A stretch of 64,000 nucleotides of DNA. It comes from Candidatus Obscuribacter phosphatis. GTDB lineage: Bacteria; Cyanobacteriota; Vampirovibrionia; Obscuribacterales; Obscuribacteraceae. The first letter of the stretch is position 1, and each line of letters begins with the position of its first letter. Position numbers and translations under genes: made by a program. Below are positions 34,591 to 43,979 of this stretch, in pieces. Location of the stretch: contig MOYA01000001.1 in NCBI GenBank assembly GCA_001899315.1, positions 1,445,662 through 1,509,661 on the forward strand, given 5' to 3'. The notes beneath the pieces were generated by a model that was not told where the DNA came from, searched no databases, and saw only the letters and a list, made by a program, of their open reading frames with translations.

Positions 34591-34639
34591 AGATAGGCAC
34601 ACAAACAGGGTTACCAAAAATACCTAAGGAAGAGCAAGC

Positions 34640-36541
34640 TTGGAAGAACAGGAACTCCTAAACGACGTCACCTTAGTTTCGGTGCCGACTGAAAACGGCT
34701 CTCTGCATACAGAAGACTTTAGCCAAACCGTGGGTGAGGCAACAAAAAAGGACCCGGCCGCTGTAATCGCTGCTATTGGTCCTATTGGTGCTAATTTTGA
34801 AATTCTAGGTATGCTTGGCGAAGGAGCTATGGGCGTAGTTCTCAAAGCCAGACACTTGCTTCTCGACAAGATAGTGGCGATAAAAGTCTTGAAGGAAGAA
34901 TTCAGCCGACAGTCAAAAATATTTCTGCGCTTTCAGCAAGAAGCTCGCACCACCAGCCAGCTTTCGCACGAAAATATCGCCATGGTGCACGATTTTGGAC
35001 TGACCGATACAGGACATCCATTTATCGTCATGGACTTTGTTGAGGGTCAGACTCTCGATGATCTGCTGGATGATCTATATGACCAGAAAGAAGCTATTTC
35101 TGAAGACCAAGCAATAGATATCTTCAAGCAAGTCAGTAAAGCACTCATTCATGCCCACGAAAAAGGTGTGGTACATCGCGATCTTAAGCCTTCGAATATT
35201 ATTTTACAAAAACGAAGCAATGGGGCTTGGTTGGTCAAGGTGGTGGATTTTGGCATAGCCAAGGTCTTAACCGAAGATCAATCATCCCCAAAACTTACTC
35301 AAACCGGTGAAATCTTCGGCACGCCTCTCTATATGAGCCCTGAGCAGTGCCAGGGGCAGGCAATAGATCATCGCACCGACATTTACTCATTAGGCTGTCT
35401 GATGTATGAAGTATTGACCGGCAAACCACCGTTTGCAGGTGATAGTACTTTTGCTTTGCTCCTTGCCCAAGTCAGCCAGGCACCCAAGCCATTCAAAGAA
35501 ATAGACAAGAACCTTGAGATAAGTGATGCCTTAGAAAGAATTGTCTTTCATGCCATGGAGAAAAGCCCCGAGGAGCGCTATCAAAGTGCCGCCGCCCTCC
35601 TTACTGAGCTTGAATCTTTGGCGCAAGCGGGGGCTGTTATCCCGGCTTCCAAGCTCTATAGCCAACCAAAACAGCAAAAGAGACGCAGACTAGTTTTATT
35701 TGGCGTGCTGGCGACCGCTCTACTTACCACAGCAGTGCTCGCCTTTCTAGCACTTCCTCATTTCAATTTCAAAAAGCCCGAGCAATATCCATGGTCTCAA
35801 ACCGTAAACGAAGCCATGCAGTTGCGTTCAATCGATGCCTCAGCTGCTGAAGCCGGTCTGCGCAGAGCTTTGACTATGGCGCAGGAAGCAGGCGCTAAGC
35901 CAACTTTACTGGCTGATATCGAATACGAAATTGCCGTTCTGCTATTTATTAGACGCGACGACGACCCAGAAGCTTACAAGTTATTCAAATATGTAGCTGA
36001 TGTAGAGCCGCAAGATACCCTCAGATATACCAACACTTTAGACTATCTTTCTAGAGCAGAAATTGGCGAAGCCGGTCGTTTGGAGCTGTCCGCCAAGAAA
36101 AGCAATGATAGTGAACAAGCCAAAGAGCTTTTGCAGAAGGCTTCAAAACTGCGCTCAGATGCCGTAGACCATGCCACCAAGGCTGTAGAGATCAAGATAA
36201 GGCTTTCAGGCTCGGAGAATAGTTATGTAGAGAATGCCAGACGCACAAGGGGCCTGGTTCTTTACGCCAATGGTCGCTTTCAAGAAGCCGAAGATGAATA
36301 TAAAAGAGCCCTCGAAATTGCCAAGAAACTCAATATGGGCGATGCCGAAGCCGGTATGTACAGGAATCTAGCCAAATGCTCAGCCTCTATGGAGCGCTTT
36401 GATGAAGCGAAGAATTATTATCAGATGTCTATAGAAAAATACAAAGCAGTCTTTGGACCTGACAGTCCTCTGGTTGATGAAGTGAGAAAAGAATACCGTA
36501 AGCTGCACCGACAGCTGAAGCGCGCCGATAGCGACAACTGA
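34640..36541 (+). CDS. membrane Ser/Thr protein kinase with TPR domain
   Basis: 633 residues. TTG 34640 follows a strong AAGGAAGAG. Kinase domain about 53-330: LGEGAMGVV (59-67), Lys82 (VAIKVL), HRDLKPSNI (179-187, catalytic Asp181), DFG (203-205), and GTPLYMSPEQ (227-236). A single transmembrane segment (about 355-378: LVLFGVLATALLTTAVLAF) is followed by an extracytoplasmic TPR array (about 400-620: ARRTRGLVLYANGRFQEAED, AGMYRNLAKCSASMERFDEA). Hank's-type kinase that is likely to sense an envelope ligand through its TPRs. The upstream neighbour mltG suggests a cell-wall link, but only by position. Confidence 0.93.
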   Translation: MEEQELLNDVTLVSVPTENGSLHTEDFSQTVGEATKKDPAAVIAAIGPIGANFEILGMLGEGAMGVVLKARHLLLDKIVAIKVLKEEFSRQSKIFLRFQQEARTTSQLSHENIAMVHDFGLTDTGHPFIVMDFVEGQTLDDLLDDLYDQKEAISEDQAIDIFKQVSKALIHAHEKGVVHRDLKPSNIILQKRSNGAWLVKVVDFGIAKVLTEDQSSPKLTQTGEIFGTPLYMSPEQCQGQAIDHRTDIYSLGCLMYEVLTGKPPFAGDSTFALLLAQVSQAPKPFKEIDKNLEISDALERIVFHAMEKSPEERYQSAAALLTELESLAQAGAVIPASKLYSQPKQQKRRRLVLFGVLATALLTTAVLAFLALPHFNFKKPEQYPWSQTVNEAMQLRSIDASAAEAGLRRALTMAQEAGAKPTLLADIEYEIAVLLFIRRDDDPEAYKLFKYVADVEPQDTLRYTNTLDYLSRAEIGEAGRLELSAKKSNDSEQAKELLQKASKLRSDAVDHATKAVEIKIRLSGSENSYVENARRTRGLVLYANGRFQEAEDEYKRALEIAKKLNMGDAEAGMYRNLAKCSASMERFDEAKNYYQMSIEKYKAVFGPDSPLVDEVRKEYRKLHRQLKRADSDN

Positions 36542-36549
36542 GCGGTGGG

Positions 36550-37917
36550 CTATTTGTCTGAGTCGATAATTGCCTGGGCTAGCTGTTTGATAAAGTTGGG
36601 AAACTTGGCCTGACCAACCATTACAGAACTTAGGTCTCCACCTGTTTTGAGGAAATAAATGCTCGGAATGGCACCAACGGCAAATCGCTTTGCGGTCTCT
36701 TTGCCTTCCTTGCTATCACTGTCAATTGTGACTAGATTGACCCGATTGCCCCACTGTCCCTGTGCTTCTTCCATAAGCTTGGCCACGTGGTCTGCACCCT
36801 CGCACCACTTTGTGTAGAACAAGAGCGCAGCTGGTTTATCTTTGGCAAAGCTGGCAGCTTCTGCGGCTACCTCTTTCGGTAGCGACTCTACTGCTTTTGT
36901 TTGGCTTGCGACTTGAGTCAGGGCGGGCGCCGGTGTGCGCATAAATGACGCCATTATATCTGCATTGTGTAGGTCATGACCAAAGACCTTGGTCAACATC
37001 CAGATTGCCACCAGGCGCATATTCTGCTCACGCTGCCAGGGATCTTGGCTTTGCGACTGCTCGAAAATCAAATGCTCACTGGGTACAGCCAAGAATACTT
37101 TATCGGGACTGGCTATTTGTCTGAACAAATCGAAAGACTCATCGGGTTTGACCAATCTATCGTTATTGCCTTGCACCATCAGAACCGGCAATTTAACTAG
37201 CTTTTTGACACAGTCATGGTTGCCGTTCATAAAGACCTGAAACTGCAAGAGTTCTTTGGCAGAGAGATCTAGACGCGCCAGTGGATCGGAAGTCCATTCG
37301 TTCTTAAGGTCTTCATTTTGGGTGACTTGATTAACTATGGTTTTGCCAATATTGAATTTACGCCTTGGCCCAGTCAAAAAATGGGCTGCCACCTGCAAGT
37401 CGGTTTTACCTTGCTGAAAGCGTTCACCAGCAGGCACTGACGAAATGACGCCATCCAAAAGCTCTGGGTAGAGAGAAGCCACACGCAAGGCGATAGCCCC
37501 GCCCATAGACTCGCCGAGCAAAAATACCGGTACATTAGGATTAGACTTGCGCACGGCTTCAAGGGTCAATTTAACATCATTGAGACAGTCGTCGAAATTT
37601 ACATTCTCTGCTCCTTTCGACTTGATCCAAGAACCAAAGCCGCGCACATCAAGTGCATAAACAGCTATGCCTTGTCTCGAAGCACGCAAGCCAAAATCTT
37701 CATAAGCACTACTGTTTAGACCAAGACCGTGGACACAAACCAAAGCGGCGAGCGGCTTGCCGAGAGGTTTGATCCAAGTCTTGCAAGGCGGTGCTACAGC
37801 AGCTGTTTGCTCCGTCGCCGAAGCTACTAGAGTATTAGCACCAATTATTGACTGAGCCAATAAACTGCTGGCAAGCAGCGAGAGCCTAATAATAGTAGGG
37901 AGTTTTTTGTGTCCAGA
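36550..37917 (-). CDS. exported alpha/beta hydrolase fused to a thioredoxin-like domain
   Basis: About 455 residues from ATG 37917 (AAAGGA just upstream; an in-frame start at 37995 is longer). Signal region LSLLASSLLAQSIIGANTLVASA. The hydrolase (about 45-310) is of the monoacylglycerol-lipase kind: ALVCVHGLGLNSSAYEDFG, GESMGG nucleophile elbow, VQGNNDRLV (Asp) and SEHLIFE (His), giving a full triad. The C-terminal 110 residues are thioredoxin-like: PAALLFYTKWCEGADHVAKL, VDSDSKEGKETAKRFAVGAIPSIYFLK with cis-Pro. The redox motif is CEGAD, with only one Cys, so the domain is probably a binding module. It overlaps the preceding gene by 32 bases. Confidence 0.85.
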   Translation of the reverse strand, partial: SGHKKLPTIIRLSLLASSLLAQSIIGANTLVASATEQTAAVAPPCKTWIKPLGKPLAALVCVHGLGLNSSAYEDFGLRASRQGIAVYALDVRGFGSWIKSKGAENVNFDDCLNDVKLTLEAVRKSNPNVPVFLLGESMGGAIALRVASLYPELLDGVISSVPAGERFQQGKTDLQVAAHFLTGPRRKFNIGKTIVNQVTQNEDLKNEWTSDPLARLDLSAKELLQFQVFMNGNHDCVKKLVKLPVLMVQGNNDRLVKPDESFDLFRQIASPDKVFLAVPSEHLIFEQSQSQDPWQREQNMRLVAIWMLTKVFGHDLHNADIMASFMRTPAPALTQVASQTKAVESLPKEVAAEAASFAKDKPAALLFYTKWCEGADHVAKLMEEAQGQWGNRVNLVTIDSDSKEGKETAKRFAVGAIPSIYFLKTGGDLSSVMVGQAKFPNFIKQLAQAIIDSDK

Positions 37918-40243
37918 CATTTCCTTTGAACCTGCTGTGAAGTAACTTAAACGCAGCCTGCGAGACTTTTGTGGTTTTATCGTCTTTAGCACCAAAACGG
38001 GTAGCTTTGACGGCTAGATGCAAAGCCTCAGGCAACAATTTATCCGACGAATACTTAGATGCATAATCTACGACCACCGAACCAAGCTTGTTTGGAGCAC
38101 AGCCCAAAGCCTTAAGTTTCTCTATTTCCGGCTTAGCTGCAGGTTCCAGCAAAGCCTTTACGGGCACTTCAAAAGGCTTGTCGTCATCCTTTTCATCAAG
38201 GCTGACGTCCGACCACCAGTTATCTGAATAATCGTCAATACGAGAGAAAGCTTCCCGACGGGGCAGCCCGGCAGTAACTACTGGCTTGGCACCGGGATTT
38301 CTCAAGATCAGATAGGCAGCCAGGAAGTTCCACTGATCGCTTCCCACAGCTTGCTTGTCCACTTGCGCCTGCATCTGCGAAACAATAGCAGCGTTTTCTT
38401 TAGGCAAAAGCGTTTTCAGCAAGTTGAAAGCTTTTTCCATCTCTTGCTTGTCTTTCAAGAGATAGGCTCTGACAAAATAAGCCTGGGCAAAGTCAAATTT
38501 CTGCCTTGCTTTTACCTGCGGTGAAGCAGCCAATTTGCCAAAACTCTTCAAGGTAAGACCAGTATTGATAAAGGCTGCACTTTCTGGCAAAAGCATTGAT
38601 TCTCGGCTGGAATACTTGCCTGTCTTTTCTATTTTCTCAAAGTCTTCAGGCAGCTCTACTGCCGACCAACCAGATACCACCGCCGCCGGTACCACGAAAG
38701 ACAATTTCAGCAAGTCTTCAAGACTATTGGCACATCTAATTTTAAGTCGATACAGATCGGCCTTATCTGAGGTTGAGATGTCTTTGGCAAGCATCTGATC
38801 GATAGTGGCGCGAGCCTGTGCCAGTTCGCCCGACTCAATTTGCAAGCGACTCAGATGAAAGCGGGCAGCAGTCATACCAACGCCATTTACATTAGCAAGA
38901 GCCTTCTTGATTTCGCCAGATTCTTTGTCCGAAGCTTTGAGCTTTGAAGCTAGACAGAGAAGCCAAGGAAGACTTTTACTATGGGCATATTGTTTTCTAG
39001 CTTCATTGAGACTTTCTGGGGAAGAATCTTGCAAGCTGTAGAGCCAGTTGGAAAGGTCATATGAACGGACTAACTTGGCCTGATCTTTATTGGCAATCTG
39101 ATGAGTGTCGCTATAGTCATCTGAGCTCTCATCAAAGTACTTATCTAGAACAAAAGTAAAGTCACCTAAGTCTCTATAGAAATTCTTGCTTTTGCCGTTA
39201 GCTAGGTGATCGACAAGCTCTTTGAAGACTTCATCAGGTTGCAGACGAATGGCGACATAGTGCTTCAGTTCATCAATCGACTCGGCGAGGTTTGTAAAAT
39301 CTGCACTACGGCTCAACGAGTTGAGTTTCTCTAGGGCTGCTTCTAGGGCTTTACGGGCCTTGGCTGCGTCTTTGCTCAAAGTGCCTTCTCTAATGAAGGT
39401 GCGTGCCACCATATACGCCGCAATCTTATTCCAAACAGAAGTCTTATCTTGGGCTATCTCATTAAAGAGACCCCTAGCGGTATCGAAATCACCAGAATAA
39501 AACTTTGCAGCAGCGATTTGATAGAGCCTGTCTTGTCTTTGACTGAGCGAGGCGGTAGCGGCAAGAGGAACAGGGAATGGAGGCGTGGGACGCTGCGCCT
39601 TTTTCTCATAATCATAGCCCGGACTAGTGCAATGACTAAAGACCTGGTCTTGCCCCTCAAGCCATTCCTTTACCTCACTGCCGCCGCTGCCGTACTTGGC
39701 AATATAGGCTTCTAGAGTGCGTGAGGCAGTAGCGAAGGCATCGGGACTGCAGTTCAAATAGGAAATATAGTCTTCACCCTCGATATTTCTGTAGACATCG
39801 AAGCTGGTCATATCTCTATTCTTTACCCCAGAGACTTTCTTGCGAGTCTCAAACCATTTGCTCATTGCATCAGGTTCTACGCCACCGTCCCCCTTGGAAT
39901 CTTTGGCAGCTTGCGACACCGGCTCAAAAGGATATAAGAGAGAAGATCCCAACCTGTAGGCAATCAGTCTAAGGGCGGCTCTCTTTTCTTCCTGGCTGAG
40001 TGGCTTACCATTTAAATAGCGATAAGCGATGACAAGATAAGAGCGAGCATAACCAGGCTTGATTATGCCAACCTCGCCGCCGACAAAGCGTTGAAAAGGT
40101 AGATCAGGATGGCTCTTGTAAGAGAAAACCACATCATCAAAGAAGGGTCCACAGGCGCCAACCGGTAGCCCCGAGCCCAGCAAGAGTGCAGTAGCTAGAG
40201 CGAGAAAGCGGCGCGAACTAACTATTGAAGAAATTGACGGCAT
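37886..40243 (-). CDS. large exported lipoprotein-like helical-repeat protein ('ACGPFF' N-terminus)
   Basis: About 785 residues. ATG 40243 (GAGGAG about 12 bases upstream) gives a good signal peptide with RR and LALATALLLGSGLPVGAC, a lipobox. GTG 40267 also works and overlaps the preceding stop. The mature N-terminus is ACGPFFDDVVFSYKSHPDLP, followed by GKPLSQEEKRAAL; I recall the same opening in unnamed proteins of other phyla, but not a named family. The rest is helical, TPR-like (ALEAALEKLNSLSRSAD, FHLSRLQIESGELAQARATI, AKADLYRLKIRCANSLEDLL-type helices). Middle gene of an overlapping four-gene unit. Confidence 0.78.
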   Translation of the reverse strand: MPSISSIVSSRRFLALATALLLGSGLPVGACGPFFDDVVFSYKSHPDLPFQRFVGGEVGIIKPGYARSYLVIAYRYLNGKPLSQEEKRAALRLIAYRLGSSLLYPFEPVSQAAKDSKGDGGVEPDAMSKWFETRKKVSGVKNRDMTSFDVYRNIEGEDYISYLNCSPDAFATASRTLEAYIAKYGSGGSEVKEWLEGQDQVFSHCTSPGYDYEKKAQRPTPPFPVPLAATASLSQRQDRLYQIAAAKFYSGDFDTARGLFNEIAQDKTSVWNKIAAYMVARTFIREGTLSKDAAKARKALEAALEKLNSLSRSADFTNLAESIDELKHYVAIRLQPDEVFKELVDHLANGKSKNFYRDLGDFTFVLDKYFDESSDDYSDTHQIANKDQAKLVRSYDLSNWLYSLQDSSPESLNEARKQYAHSKSLPWLLCLASKLKASDKESGEIKKALANVNGVGMTAARFHLSRLQIESGELAQARATIDQMLAKDISTSDKADLYRLKIRCANSLEDLLKLSFVVPAAVVSGWSAVELPEDFEKIEKTGKYSSRESMLLPESAAFINTGLTLKSFGKLAASPQVKARQKFDFAQAYFVRAYLLKDKQEMEKAFNLLKTLLPKENAAIVSQMQAQVDKQAVGSDQWNFLAAYLILRNPGAKPVVTAGLPRREAFSRIDDYSDNWWSDVSLDEKDDDKPFEVPVKALLEPAAKPEIEKLKALGCAPNKLGSVVVDYASKYSSDKLLPEALHLAVKATRFGAKDDKTTKVSQAAFKLLHSRFKGNVWTQKTPYYY

Positions 40244-40263
40244 GGCTAGAGCAAACTCCTCAA

Positions 40264-41043
40264 TCACTGATTTTTGAGACTTGGGCGAATACAGGAAAGA
40301 GCTGATTTTACCAAACCGGCATTCCAGCCCTTACTGCTAAATAGATAGATTCGCTCATATTTATCGGCGTCCTTAATTACTTGTTGGAAACTCAAAGGTT
40401 CGTCTATTCTTAAGCCGACGCAGCTAGGACCGAAAGGCACTTTCAGTCGCCGGTCCTGCAAAAGGTTAAGAACACGCTTTTGATCGGCGCCCATGCTAAA
40501 GACCATGGGCACAACTTCATCGGCAGGCATACAAGCCAGCCAGTCATCCTGCAAACACCAAGAGGCAAGGGCGGTCATGCTCAGCTTTAATTGCTTAGGC
40601 ATTCTCTGGCGCAGCGTCTTCATTAACGCACGATAAAAGTCACGCTCCCGCAAACGAGCATCATAATCTATTTGTATGCCGTTAACCGGAGCGCGTTTTT
40701 GCACCAATGCCAAAATATCAGAGACTAGAGGCTCGATCGCGAGCATCGATGGATTCTCAGTCTCGATGCGAATGACCGCATAAAGCTCGGCTTTAGGAGG
40801 CAAAATAAGCTTATTTAGGCGAGGTGTGACCTTTATAGTCTGCTCAGACACAACGCAGCGTCCAACCAAGTATGCCACCGCCCCAGGTGCGTTGCGCAGA
40901 TCATCATCGCGTAGCCACGACCAAAAAACAACCTGCGGAGAAGCCAGCGCAGATGGGCTCACCCCAAAGAAGAAAGAGAACAAGCAGAGAAGGACGATTC
41001 CAGTACGAGTCACCGATCTAATTTGTCTTTTGGTCAAGAGCAT
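40264..41043 (-). CDS. exported DUF3142 protein
   Basis: 259 residues with signal peptide (IVLLCLFSFFFGVSPSALA). The mature part matches DUF3142: VVFWSWLRDDDLRN near the start, NGIQIDYDARLRERDFYRAL (about 132-151), KLSMTALASWCLQDDWLACM and DEVVPMVFSMG (about 165-195), with GLRIDEPLSF later. The family has a TIM-barrel-like pattern resembling glycoside hydrolases but no established reaction. It overlaps the M1 aminopeptidase gene by 26 bases upstream and the 'ACGPFF' gene by 4 bases or is adjacent to it downstream, so the three are translated together. Confidence 0.85.
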   Translation of the reverse strand: MLLTKRQIRSVTRTGIVLLCLFSFFFGVSPSALASPQVVFWSWLRDDDLRNAPGAVAYLVGRCVVSEQTIKVTPRLNKLILPPKAELYAVIRIETENPSMLAIEPLVSDILALVQKRAPVNGIQIDYDARLRERDFYRALMKTLRQRMPKQLKLSMTALASWCLQDDWLACMPADEVVPMVFSMGADQKRVLNLLQDRRLKVPFGPSCVGLRIDEPLSFQQVIKDADKYERIYLFSSKGWNAGLVKSALSCIRPSLKNQ

Positions 41044-43798
41044 CTCTAAAGACCATTAGCGCACCATCTTTTGCTCCCTCTTTGAACTTGATACGGGCGC
41101 TGACAATCTCTATAGTCTTGGCCACAGAGCGGCGTCCATTCTTAAGAGGATGAGCCTCAACGAAATGCTGCAATGATTCAAGCTCGGCTGGTTCGGTAAA
41201 GACGGCACAAGATTCGATCAAATCGGGCAAATGTTTATCATCAAACTTGGCTTCCAACTTTGACCAGTTGCTCTGGATGAACCGCCAACATGCCGCTCTT
41301 GCTGCCTTATTGCCCAGTAAGCGCGAAAGAATACGAGGACCGTCTTGGGCACGGACATCCTTGCTTAGCACCATATTGAGTGTATAGTCGATTTGATTCT
41401 CGCCTCTGAAAGAAGCCAGAGCACCGAGATTGCGGTAATATGCCTCTGGATTCTTGCTCAATTTGACGCTTTGCAAAAGTCTGGAATATTCGTCAGCCTC
41501 TCCGTTAAAAGCATTGACATGCGCGACCGCCTGCCTCAAGTCGGGGTCGACTGTTGTCTCATCTGAGATATAGTTAGCGAAAGCTGTGCGGCAAAACTCA
41601 ATACAATCAATGTCCTTGCCGATTGTGCCGAGGGTCATGACCAGACGCCCCCTCAGTTGACCGAGCAATTCGCTGTCACTCTCTTTTCGCTCAAAACCTA
41701 GACGACTGAGATGGGGTTTAAGCAGCGAGCGAACATACTCAGCATACTTTTCTTCCTGCCCCTCGGCGATGAAATCTTTAAAGTAAGCGGTCTGACCAAT
41801 AAGTAAAGAAAGCACATAAGGGTCTTCATCTGCCTTCAGTTGAGCCAAAGCTTTCAGATAACCCTTCATATTCTCGACACCCACTGCCTTGGCGTTAGAG
41901 CCGCAGACAGCCAAGGCGTGTAAATCGCTATAGAGACTCACTCTTTCTTGGCAGTTGAGCAATTTATCGACCTTGCTTGCAAGCAGATTGTCTAAAGCAA
42001 CTGCATCATATCTGGTGCGAAAGAAACCACAGCCGGTGCCGTTGAGAAAGAGAGGCAGAGCATTAAGCTTTTTGCTTACCATAGGAGTGGAAAGCAAGAC
42101 CGGCTGCACTGAGCGCCCGCCATTTGCAGCAGGGGCAAGACGAATGTTGAGCGGAATCTGCCAAATTGTCTCTTTAGATTTTGACTTTTCGCTCTGCCCC
42201 GTACGCAAATAGCGATTTTGACTGAGGTTTAGACTAATTGACTGTGTGTCCTGCTTGCTCTTTTCGCTGACATAGCTAAACGAAACAACCGGGCAGCCTT
42301 TCTCAAAGACCCAGCTTTGCATGAGTGCTTGCACATCGGCATTCTGAATGCCTGATTGACCAGATTTACGAGCTGCATTCGACAAAGCTTGCCAGAGATC
42401 ATCGGTTCCAGCGTTGCCAAAGGCAAACTCTTTCATATACTGTTGAATGCCGGTCTGAAAAACCGACTCAGAAAGATAGGTCTCAAGCATGCGAAGGAGC
42501 GAGCCGCCCTTCTCATAGGTGATCTCATCGAACATTTCCATTGCGTCTTCTGGAGTCTTGACCGGATATTCGACGGCTCTCGTGGCAAGCAAGCCATCGG
42601 ACTCAAGAGTGGCCACCCTAGACAAAGAAAATTCATCAAATGGACGCCATTCCGGATAAAGAGCCTCAAGGGCTTTAGTGGCCATCCAGGTGGCGAAAGC
42701 TTCATTCAGCCACAGGTCGTTCCACCACTTCATAGTGACTAAATCACCAAACCAGAGATGGGCCATTTCATGGGCGACAATGCCGGCCACATTCATCCTC
42801 GTACTTAGTGACGCCCCTTTGTCGACCAATAGAGCTGATTCGCGAAAGGTTATCGCCCCAGGATTCTCCATGGCGCCGGCTGAGAAGTCTGGAATGGCAA
42901 TAAGATCCAATTTTTCGAGGGGGTAGTCGATACCGAAATATTTTTGGTAATAGGGAAGCAAGCGCTCGGCGACTGTCAAGGCGAAGTCGGTCAAGTCCTC
43001 CTTGCCGCTTGGAGCAAATACCCTTATCTTCTTGCCTGCCACTTCCACTGTACGGCTCGGCTTAAAGTCTCCGATGACAAGGGCGAACAAATAGGTCGAG
43101 AATGGTGGGGTGGTCTTAAAGCTGACTATCTTTTTGCCGCTGCGTTGATCAAGCTTTTCAAATTCAACAGCTCCATTTGAGATAGCTACCATGTTCTGAG
43201 GTATGGCAGCACTGACCTTAAACTTAGCCTTTAGAGCCGGCTCGTCGAAGCAGGGAAACATTCTTCTGGCATCAGTTGGTTCCATCTGGGTTGTGGCAAT
43301 TTTCTGTTCTTTGCCACTCTTGTCTTTGAAGGACGACATATAAAAGCCAGCCAGCTTTTCGGACAGCTTGCCCCTGAACTTTACAGCCAGATCATAATCG
43401 CCTGGAGCAAGCAAGTTATTGCTGCTGAGAGTAAGCATCTGAGTATCACGGTCGATGGCGATATCAAGCTTAACAAAGGAATCTTTACCGCCTCTTCTTG
43501 CCACCGAAGCGTCAAATACTGAGAGATCTTTGGCGTGCAAAACAACAGTTTTGGTGCCCCTGAGGACCTTGATCACTATTGTTTCTGAGCCTTCAAACTC
43601 GCCATGCTCAAAATCTGGTTCAAAAAAGAGGTCATACTTTTCAGGCACAACATCGGCTGTCAAACGCAGGCTATCTCTCTTTTTAGCTGCGGCGGAGCTC
43701 TTCGCACTTTCCTCGGCACCAGTGGGCAAGGGCAGGGCAAAAGCGCCCCAGACTGAAGTCAGTAGCAAAGAAAGGGCTAGAAGCCTGCGATACGACAT
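41018..43798 (-). CDS. exported M1-family aminopeptidase (ERAP/PepN-like)
   Basis: Removes N-terminal residues from peptides; Zn-dependent, outside the cytoplasm. ATG 43798 is chosen because CCGGAG lies 8 bases upstream and the signal peptide LLALSLLLTSVWGAFALPLP follows. About 926 residues: beta N-domain (about 40-250), GAMENPG exopeptidase motif (308-314), Zn-binding HEMAHLWFGD (343-352) with the third ligand Glu366 in LNEAFATW, and a long helical ERAP1_C-like region (from about 510). All catalytic residues are present. It is the first gene of an overlapping four-gene minus-strand unit. Confidence 0.93.
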   Translation of the reverse strand: MSYRRLLALSLLLTSVWGAFALPLPTGAEESAKSSAAAKKRDSLRLTADVVPEKYDLFFEPDFEHGEFEGSETIVIKVLRGTKTVVLHAKDLSVFDASVARRGGKDSFVKLDIAIDRDTQMLTLSSNNLLAPGDYDLAVKFRGKLSEKLAGFYMSSFKDKSGKEQKIATTQMEPTDARRMFPCFDEPALKAKFKVSAAIPQNMVAISNGAVEFEKLDQRSGKKIVSFKTTPPFSTYLFALVIGDFKPSRTVEVAGKKIRVFAPSGKEDLTDFALTVAERLLPYYQKYFGIDYPLEKLDLIAIPDFSAGAMENPGAITFRESALLVDKGASLSTRMNVAGIVAHEMAHLWFGDLVTMKWWNDLWLNEAFATWMATKALEALYPEWRPFDEFSLSRVATLESDGLLATRAVEYPVKTPEDAMEMFDEITYEKGGSLLRMLETYLSESVFQTGIQQYMKEFAFGNAGTDDLWQALSNAARKSGQSGIQNADVQALMQSWVFEKGCPVVSFSYVSEKSKQDTQSISLNLSQNRYLRTGQSEKSKSKETIWQIPLNIRLAPAANGGRSVQPVLLSTPMVSKKLNALPLFLNGTGCGFFRTRYDAVALDNLLASKVDKLLNCQERVSLYSDLHALAVCGSNAKAVGVENMKGYLKALAQLKADEDPYVLSLLIGQTAYFKDFIAEGQEEKYAEYVRSLLKPHLSRLGFERKESDSELLGQLRGRLVMTLGTIGKDIDCIEFCRTAFANYISDETTVDPDLRQAVAHVNAFNGEADEYSRLLQSVKLSKNPEAYYRNLGALASFRGENQIDYTLNMVLSKDVRAQDGPRILSRLLGNKAARAACWRFIQSNWSKLEAKFDDKHLPDLIESCAVFTEPAELESLQHFVEAHPLKNGRRSVAKTIEIVSARIKFKEGAKDGALMVFRDALDQKTN

Positions 43799-43891
43799 GG
43801 GGCACTCCGGAAATGACAGACTGACAAATATTACTCTAAAGTGACCAGCTTGCACCTTGCAAAGAAGAGCAATAGAGCATGTATTTGCCTA

Positions 43892-43897
43892 TATAAT
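43892..43897 (+). promoter_or_regulatory. possible -10 box upstream of the MBL/rhodanese gene
   Basis: A perfect TATAAT at 43892-43897, about 82 bases before ATG 43980. No good -35 hexamer is seen 16-18 bases upstream, so this is a tentative call. Confidence 0.3.
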
Positions 43898-43979
43898 TGA
43901 AGCTCTAAAGTTGAGAAGACCTGAAGCAGTGTCAGCCTCTAATTAAGACTGCCATTTTTAGGTCTAAAGGTGAGATTTT

